From NCBI GenBank assembly GCA_028698405.1, contig JAQVDF010000134.1, forward strand, positions 1 through 6,170: 6,170 nt of DNA, written 5' to 3'. The notes under the pieces are model-generated. The model did no database searches and was not told the origin of the DNA. It saw only the letters and a program-made list of their open reading frames with translations. The position numbers and the translations under genes were made by a program. Of the stretch, positions 1 through 3,386 are shown piece by piece. The DNA is from Phenylobacterium sp. (lineage in GTDB: Bacteria > Pseudomonadota > Alphaproteobacteria > Caulobacterales > Caulobacteraceae). How positions within the stretch are numbered: the first letter of the stretch is position 1; the number at the start of each line of letters is the position of its first letter.

Positions 1-95
1 ATTCCGCCATACCGGATGAGCAGTCCGGGCAGGCCGCGTTCCACCGCCCGTTTCCATTTGCTAGGACAGCCGCAGATCAAATGCGGAGACGCCGG

Positions 96-533
96 ATGAG
101 CCTGGACGGGACCTACGACGAGAGCAACATCTTCGCCAGGATCCTGCGCGGCGAGATGCCGGCGGCGAAGGTGTTCGAGGACGAGCACGTGTTCGCCTTC
201 ATGGACGTCTTTCCGCAGTCCAAGGGCCACACCCTGGTCATCCCCAAGCGCTCGCGGGCCCGCAACCTGCTGGAGGAGGAGCCGCAGAACCTCTCCCACC
301 TGATCCTGGGGGTTCAACGGATCGCCCGGGCGGTGCGCGCGGCGCTTCAGCCGGACGGGATCGTCGTCACCCAGTTCAATGGAGCCCCGGCCGGCCAGAC
401 CATCTTCCACCTGCACTTCCACATCATCCCGCGCTGGGAGGGCGTGCCGGTGGGGCGCCATGCCTCGGGCCAGATGGCCGACCCGAAGGAACTGGCGGCG
501 CTGGCCGAGCAGATCGCCGCCAAGATCAGCTAG
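96..533 (+). CDS. HIT-family nucleotide-binding hydrolase/transferase
   Basis: This is a cytosolic protein of the histidine triad superfamily, whose members hydrolyse or transfer nucleoside phosphoramidates and related nucleotide conjugates; the true substrate cannot be told from sequence. The product is 145 residues, the usual size for a single HIT domain. The N-terminal fold signature is present (NIFARILRGEMPA, then a KVFEDEHVFAFMD stretch and GHTLVIPK), and the catalytic triad motif HLHFHII has His105, His107 and His109, with His107 expected to be the nucleophile. The CxxC pair that binds zinc in many relatives is replaced by Asn and Ala in SNIFARI, so no zinc site is expected there. I chose ATG at 96 because GGAG at 85-88 lies 7 nt upstream. 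An in-frame ATG at 81 would add Met-Arg4 and has no well-spaced ribosome site. The gene is convergent with the SMR gene. The family call is firm; the specific role is unknown. Confidence 0.93.
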   Translation: MSLDGTYDESNIFARILRGEMPAAKVFEDEHVFAFMDVFPQSKGHTLVIPKRSRARNLLEEEPQNLSHLILGVQRIARAVRAALQPDGIVVTQFNGAPAGQTIFHLHFHIIPRWEGVPVGRHASGQMADPKELAALAEQIAAKIS

Positions 534-850
534 TTCGGGCTGGCCAGCTTCATCAGCACCAGGCCGGTGATGATCAGGGCCGCGGCGGTCGCCCGCATCG
601 GGTTCATCGATTCGCCCAGCACCGCCACGCCGACCGCGAAGGCGCCCACCGCGCCGATGCCGGTCCAGACGGTGTAGGCCGTGCCGAGCGGCAGCGACTT
701 CATCGCGTAGGACAGCAGGCCGAAACTCGCGAACATCGTCGCGAAGGTGATGACCGTGGGGGTCAGCCTCGAGAAGCCGTCCGACTGTTTCATGAAGAAG
801 GCCCAGACGACCTCCAGCAGTCCGGCGAACGCCAGTGAAATCCAGGCCAC
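530..850 (-). CDS. sugE: SMR-family transporter, SugE/Gdx type (guanidinium / quaternary ammonium exporter)
   Basis: This is a 106-residue inner-membrane protein of the small multidrug resistance family, which acts as an antiparallel dimer exchanging protons for cationic substrates. Four hydrophobic segments lie at about residues 3-20, 32-50, 57-78 and 85-102. The essential membrane glutamate is Glu13, followed by Val-Val-Trp16. The stretches GFSRLTP, MKSLPLGTAY, VWTGIGAVGA and LGES-NPMR closely follow E. coli SugE (Gdx) as I recall it, rather than EmrE, and favour the guanidinium-exporting branch; substrate identity is still inference. The start is GTG (848-850), supported by a strong Shine-Dalgarno AGGGAGGG at 857-864 with a 6-nt gap. 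The stop overlaps that of the convergent HIT gene by 4 bases. The leader contains an ACGG-loop hairpin that may be regulatory or a terminator (see separate entries). It could be single-gene transcribed or read from the Nudix operon. Confidence 0.93.
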   Translation of the reverse strand: MAWISLAFAGLLEVVWAFFMKQSDGFSRLTPTVITFATMFASFGLLSYAMKSLPLGTAYTVWTGIGAVGAFAVGVAVLGESMNPMRATAAALIITGLVLMKLASPN

Positions 851-887
851 AGCAGGCCCTCCCTGGAAAAAGACCGGGCCGTCCCGG
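841..887 (-). promoter_or_regulatory. Candidate structured leader of the SugE/Gdx gene (guanidine-II-like hairpin)
   Basis: Read on the minus strand, the leader has a perfect 5-bp stem CCGGG / CCCGG (887-883 with 878-874) closed by the tetraloop ACGG (882-879). Hairpins with ACGR loops define the guanidine-II (mini-ykkC) riboswitch, which controls SugE/Gdx and EmrE-type genes. That class has two such hairpins in tandem, and I find no second ACGR hairpin between 888 and 963. The 3' arm could alternatively pair GGCCC (880-876) with GGGCC (859-855), which overlaps the end of the Shine-Dalgarno sequence, so the two folds are mutually exclusive. A further 6-bp pair, UCCAGG (867-862) with CCUGGA (846-841), encloses the ribosome site and GTG start. 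The competing explanation is an ordinary terminator. Confidence 0.35.
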
Positions 888-889
888 AC
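867..889 (-). terminator. Possible Rho-independent terminator after the TetR-Nudix operon
   Basis: The GC-only hairpin at 874-887 is followed directly on the minus strand by the tract UCUUUUU (873-867), the arrangement of an intrinsic terminator. It lies 77 nt beyond the Nudix stop and would insulate the SMR gene from TetR-Nudix transcription. The stem is short (5 bp) for a terminator but very stable. The same hairpin is the candidate regulatory element in the separate leader entry, and the two roles could be combined if it works by attenuation. Confidence 0.45.
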
Positions 890-963
890 TTCTGCCCTCG
901 CGGGGAGGGGGAGGACGTGGCCTCGCGGGCGCTGAGATAGGCGAGGCGGCGGGCCCGATCAAC

Positions 964-1587
964 TCAGCGCCAGGCGAACACCGGCTGCTCGAGGTCGGCG
1001 ACGCGGGTGACGCGGCCGAGGATCAGTTCGCGGAACTGGTAGACCAGCGCCGCGGTCGGGGCGTGGATGTACTGCTCGCCGATGTAGACCCGGATCACCG
1101 GCTTTGGGCTCTCCGGAATGGTCTCGAAGGCCACCGCGTCGTCGCGGGCGATCTGGTCGAGACGGATGCTGTGCACCGAAGCGACCTCGTGCGGGTTGGG
1201 CTTCAGCGCGTCGAGGTCGTCGACCCAGGCCACCACCGGCGAGATCGCGTAGCCCGAGCGGGTCGGATAGTCGTCGAGCACGCCCAGGATGTTCTCCGGC
1301 GGCAGCCTCAGGCCCAGCTCCTCCTCCAGCTCCCGCAGGGCGGCCTCCTCCAGCGTCTCGCCGGGATCGCAGCGTCCGCCGGGCAGAGCCCATTGCCCGG
1401 CGTGAGCGCGCAGCTCTGCCGAGCGGCGGGTGAGCAGGAAGGCGGCCTGGCCGGAGCCGTCGTCGGCCTCCACCAGAGTGATCGCCACCGCCGCCCGCTT
1501 CAGGTCGTCGCCCTCGTAGGCGATCCGCGGGAAGCTGCGGCAAAGCTCGGCGAACCGGCGCTGGAAATCGTGGTCGAACCGGCTCAT
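964..1587 (-). CDS. Nudix hydrolase, CoA-pyrophosphatase-like
   Basis: This is a 207-residue cytosolic Nudix hydrolase that should cleave a nucleoside diphosphate linked to another group, using Mg2+ or Mn2+. The Nudix box is complete: Gly71, Glu77, Arg85-Glu86, the metal-binding Glu89-Glu90 and Gly92-Leu93 match GX5EX7REUXEEXGU exactly. Just before it, Leu51-Leu52-Thr53-x-Arg55-Ser56, Arg60, Gly64 and Leu68-Pro-Gly-Gly71 resemble the extra signature of the CoA pyrophosphatase group (NudL / human NUDT7-like), with Leu where that signature has Phe. A CoA or acyl-CoA substrate is therefore plausible but not proven. The start ATG overlaps the TetR stop as ATGA (1584-1587), implying translational coupling. 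A longer frame reaching back to 1707 would run inside the TetR gene and is not needed. The TetR neighbour probably controls its expression. Family call firm, substrate inferred. Confidence 0.92.
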   Translation of the reverse strand: MSRFDHDFQRRFAELCRSFPRIAYEGDDLKRAAVAITLVEADDGSGQAAFLLTRRSAELRAHAGQWALPGGRCDPGETLEEAALRELEEELGLRLPPENILGVLDDYPTRSGYAISPVVAWVDDLDALKPNPHEVASVHSIRLDQIARDDAVAFETIPESPKPVIRVYIGEQYIHAPTAALVYQFRELILGRVTRVADLEQPVFAWR

Positions 1588-2198
1588 GGTCGCAGCGCCG
1601 CCCTCGCCAGCATGCGCACGTGGGCCTCGATCAGTCCCTCGCGCTCGCCCCACGGGAACTGCGGCCGGGCGATCAGCAGCGACACCAGGCCGTGCATGCC
1701 CGCCCACAGCGACTGGGCCAGCCGTTCCGGATCGTCTGTCGTGGTCATCCCCATCTCGTGCATCTGCCGGATGGCGCCGCGCAACACGTCGAAAGCGCCT
1801 CGGCCCGGCTTGTGCGCCTCGTCGGCCGCGACGGCCGCCGCGTGCGCGCCCTCGATCATGAAGGCCACCCGGTAGGCGTCGGGATTCTCCAGCCCGAAGT
1901 CGATGTAGGTGCGAAAGGCCGCGGCCAGGCCGTCTTCGCTGAACTCGAAATGTGGGCCGCTCAGCCGCCGTTCCAGCTCGGCGAAGGCGCGGGCGGAAAG
2001 CTCGGCGGCGATGTGATCCTTGGAGGGGAAGTAGGCGTAGAGGGTCGGCTGCGAGATGCCGACCGCCTCGGCGATCTGGCGTGTGGAGACCCCGTGCACG
2101 CCGCGCTCCCCGAACAGCCGCAGAGAGGCGGCGAGGATCTCCTCGCGGCGCTCGAAGCCGGAACCCTTGGGCTTGCGGGGGGACACGGGCGGAGACAT
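1584..2198 (-). CDS. TetR-family transcriptional repressor, probable regulator of the divergent RND pump
   Basis: This is a 204-residue one-component regulator that should bind DNA as a dimer and let go on binding a small ligand. The N-terminal helix-turn-helix domain spans about residues 16-62 (EILAASLRLFGERG, then STRQIAEAVGISQPTLYAYF, then Lys60). The recognition helix has Gln50-Pro-Thr-Leu-Tyr54, identical to the base-reading helix of Tn10 TetR, and Arg40 and Lys60 also correspond to Tn10 contacts. The C-terminal ligand and dimer domain has the LWAGMHGLVSL segment at 164-174, typical of the TetR_C_33/WHG type. ATG at 2198 is preceded by GGAAGG (2209-2214) with a 10-nt gap. The gene is divergent from the adaptor-permease operon with a 90-nt gap holding a tandem palindromic operator, and is coupled by ATGA to the downstream Nudix gene. 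Repression of the pump and autoregulation are inferred from this layout; the ligand is unknown. Confidence 0.95.
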   Translation of the reverse strand: MSPPVSPRKPKGSGFERREEILAASLRLFGERGVHGVSTRQIAEAVGISQPTLYAYFPSKDHIAAELSARAFAELERRLSGPHFEFSEDGLAAAFRTYIDFGLENPDAYRVAFMIEGAHAAAVAADEAHKPGRGAFDVLRGAIRQMHEMGMTTTDDPERLAQSLWAGMHGLVSLLIARPQFPWGEREGLIEAHVRMLARAALRP

Positions 2199-2228
2199 CG
2201 CAGAACTACCTTCCAGCCTTCGCGGCGC

Positions 2229-2258
2229 TTGACAATCGGTCTTCGCCGATCACTGATA
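2229..2258 (+). promoter_or_regulatory. Probable sigma-70-type promoter of the RND efflux operon
   Basis: A perfect -35 hexamer TTGACA lies at 2229-2234. With a 17-bp spacer the -10 position is ACTGAT (2252-2257), which keeps only three of six consensus bases, so the -10 is weak or misplaced by a base or two. It falls inside the first tet-operator-like unit, so a bound repressor would block polymerase. The start codon of the adaptor gene is about 30 bp downstream. I could not find a convincing opposing promoter for the TetR gene, though one must lie in or near the same 90 bp. Confidence 0.5.
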
Positions 2259-2274
2259 GACGATCAGTGATAGA
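2247..2274. repeat. Tandem 14-bp palindromic operator, tetO-like
   Basis: Two head-to-tail 14-bp units, CGATCACTGATAGA (2247-2260) and CGATCAGTGATAGA (2261-2274), differ only at the central base. Each contains the 9-bp odd palindrome ATCA-n-TGAT (2249-2257 and 2263-2271), so the pair also reads as a 23-bp inverted repeat with 9-bp arms. The second unit shares 12 consecutive bases, ATCAGTGATAGA, with the Tn10 tetO2 operator as I recall it. The units lie between the divergent TetR and efflux genes and cover the predicted -10 region of the efflux promoter. They are the obvious binding sites for the adjacent TetR-family protein; two dimers could bind side by side, 14 bp centre to centre. Confidence 0.82.
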
Positions 2275-2288
2275 TTGGTGGCGTCGTC

Positions 2289-3386
2289 ATGGCCAGAGGG
2301 GCGGTTGCGAGACTTTCCGGGGTTTTGGCGGCGATCCTGACGGCGGGGCTGCTCGCCGGCTGCGGGGGAGAGGCGGCGACGCCCGAGCCGCCGGCCGTCC
2401 CGGCGGTGCAGGCGGCCAAGGTGACGGCCGCGCGCCCGAGCGGCGAACTGCAGGCCAGCGGCCGAATCGCCCGCCGCCGGGAGATGGAGCTGTCCTTCCG
2501 CGTCCCCGGGGTGATGACCGACCTGCGCGTCGACGCCGGCGACCGGATCTCCGCGGGCCAGGTGCTGGCCAGCCTCGATCCCACCGGCATCGCCGCCGCG
2601 GAGCAGCGGGCGGCCGTCGAACTCGAGCGGGCGCGGCGCGACTACGCGCGCGACCAGGCGCTGTTCGAGAAGGGATTCGTCAGCAAGCAGCGACTGGACG
2701 ACCGGGCCAGCGCCCTGAAGGCCGCCGAGGCGGGCTACAGCGCCGCCGCCTTCGATCGCCGCTGGACGAAGCTGGTCTCGCCTGTCTCCGGCGTGGTCCT
2801 GGAGCGGGTGCGCCAGAGCGGCGAGGTGGTGCAGGCCGGACAGACCGTGCTGCGGGTGGCCGACGAGGCCAGCCCGCTGGTCGTGCGCGTGCCGGCTCCA
2901 GACCGCGAGGCCGGCCGGGTCAGGCTGGGCGCCGCGGCGCGGGTCCGGGTCGGCGAGGGCGCGCCCGAGCTGGCCGGCCGCGTCTCGCGCATCGGCGAGC
3001 GCGCCGATCCGCGCACCGGGGCCGTGGAGATCGAGGTCGAACTGCCCGCCTCGCCCGACTTGCGCAGCGGCCAGATCGCCCGCGTCCGGATCGATGTCGG
3101 CGGCCCCGCGGCCGATGCGCCCGAGGCCATGGCCCGCATTCCCGCCGAGGCGATCCTCGAGGCGCAGGGCCGCCAGGCCACCGTCCTGGTGGTCGATCCG
3201 GCGACCTCCACCGCCCGTCGCCGCACGGTGGCCTTCGGCGGCTTCGACGGGGACGACGCCCTGGTCTCCGGCCTCGCCGACGGGGTGCAGGTGATCACCC
3301 TCGGCGCCGGCTTCGTCGCCGACGGCGAGAAGGTGAGGGTGGTCGACCCGGCGAGCCTCGGGTCCCAGCGGACGGCCGCGCGATGA
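2289..3386 (+). CDS. RND efflux periplasmic adaptor (membrane fusion protein), lipoprotein
   Basis: This 365-residue adaptor should bridge the inner-membrane RND pump to an outer-membrane channel. Residues 1-24 are a lipoprotein signal with Arg3/Arg8, a hydrophobic core and the lipobox Leu-Ala-Gly-Cys25, so the mature protein is lipid-anchored at Cys25. The two lipoyl half-motifs lie at about 71-98 (FRVPGVMTDLRVDAGD, AGQVLASLD) and 161-192 (LVSPVSGVVLERV, SGEVVQAGQTVLRV). Between them about 60 residues form the helical hairpin (VELERARRDYARDQALFEKGFVSKQRLDD), which is on the short side. A beta-barrel follows at about 196-270 and a membrane-proximal domain at about 280-355. ATG at 2289 fits the signal peptide; its ribosome site is poor (GGTGG, 2277-2281). 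It is the first gene of the operon and overlaps the permease start by ATGA. Expression is probably governed by the tandem operator just upstream. Confidence 0.95.
   Translation: MARGAVARLSGVLAAILTAGLLAGCGGEAATPEPPAVPAVQAAKVTAARPSGELQASGRIARRREMELSFRVPGVMTDLRVDAGDRISAGQVLASLDPTGIAAAEQRAAVELERARRDYARDQALFEKGFVSKQRLDDRASALKAAEAGYSAAAFDRRWTKLVSPVSGVVLERVRQSGEVVQAGQTVLRVADEASPLVVRVPAPDREAGRVRLGAAARVRVGEGAPELAGRVSRIGERADPRTGAVEIEVELPASPDLRSGQIARVRIDVGGPAADAPEAMARIPAEAILEAQGRQATVLVVDPATSTARRRTVAFGGFDGDDALVSGLADGVQVITLGAGFVADGEKVRVVDPASLGSQRTAAR

Noticed and set aside
1..99. Possible upstream gene fragments: a plus frame ending in TGA at 97-99 that overlaps the HIT start as ATGA, and a minus frame reading WKRAVERGLPGLLIRYGG off the left edge
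   Set aside because: The plus fragment has no protein-like character. The minus fragment looks more natural but has no clear start codon with a ribosome site and is too short to judge. Sequence left of the window would decide.
895..909. A CCCTC / GAGGG inverted repeat in the SMR leader, considered as the missing second guanidine-II hairpin
   Set aside because: On the minus strand its loop is CCCGC, not ACGR, so it does not fit the motif. The only other ACG in the leader, near 914-917, reads ACGT and lacks a flanking stem that closes on it.
835..1875. A 346-codon open frame on the plus strand across the Nudix and TetR genes
   Set aside because: It lies opposite genes with an intact Nudix box and helix-turn-helix, shows no domain of its own, and is explained by high GC content at third positions.
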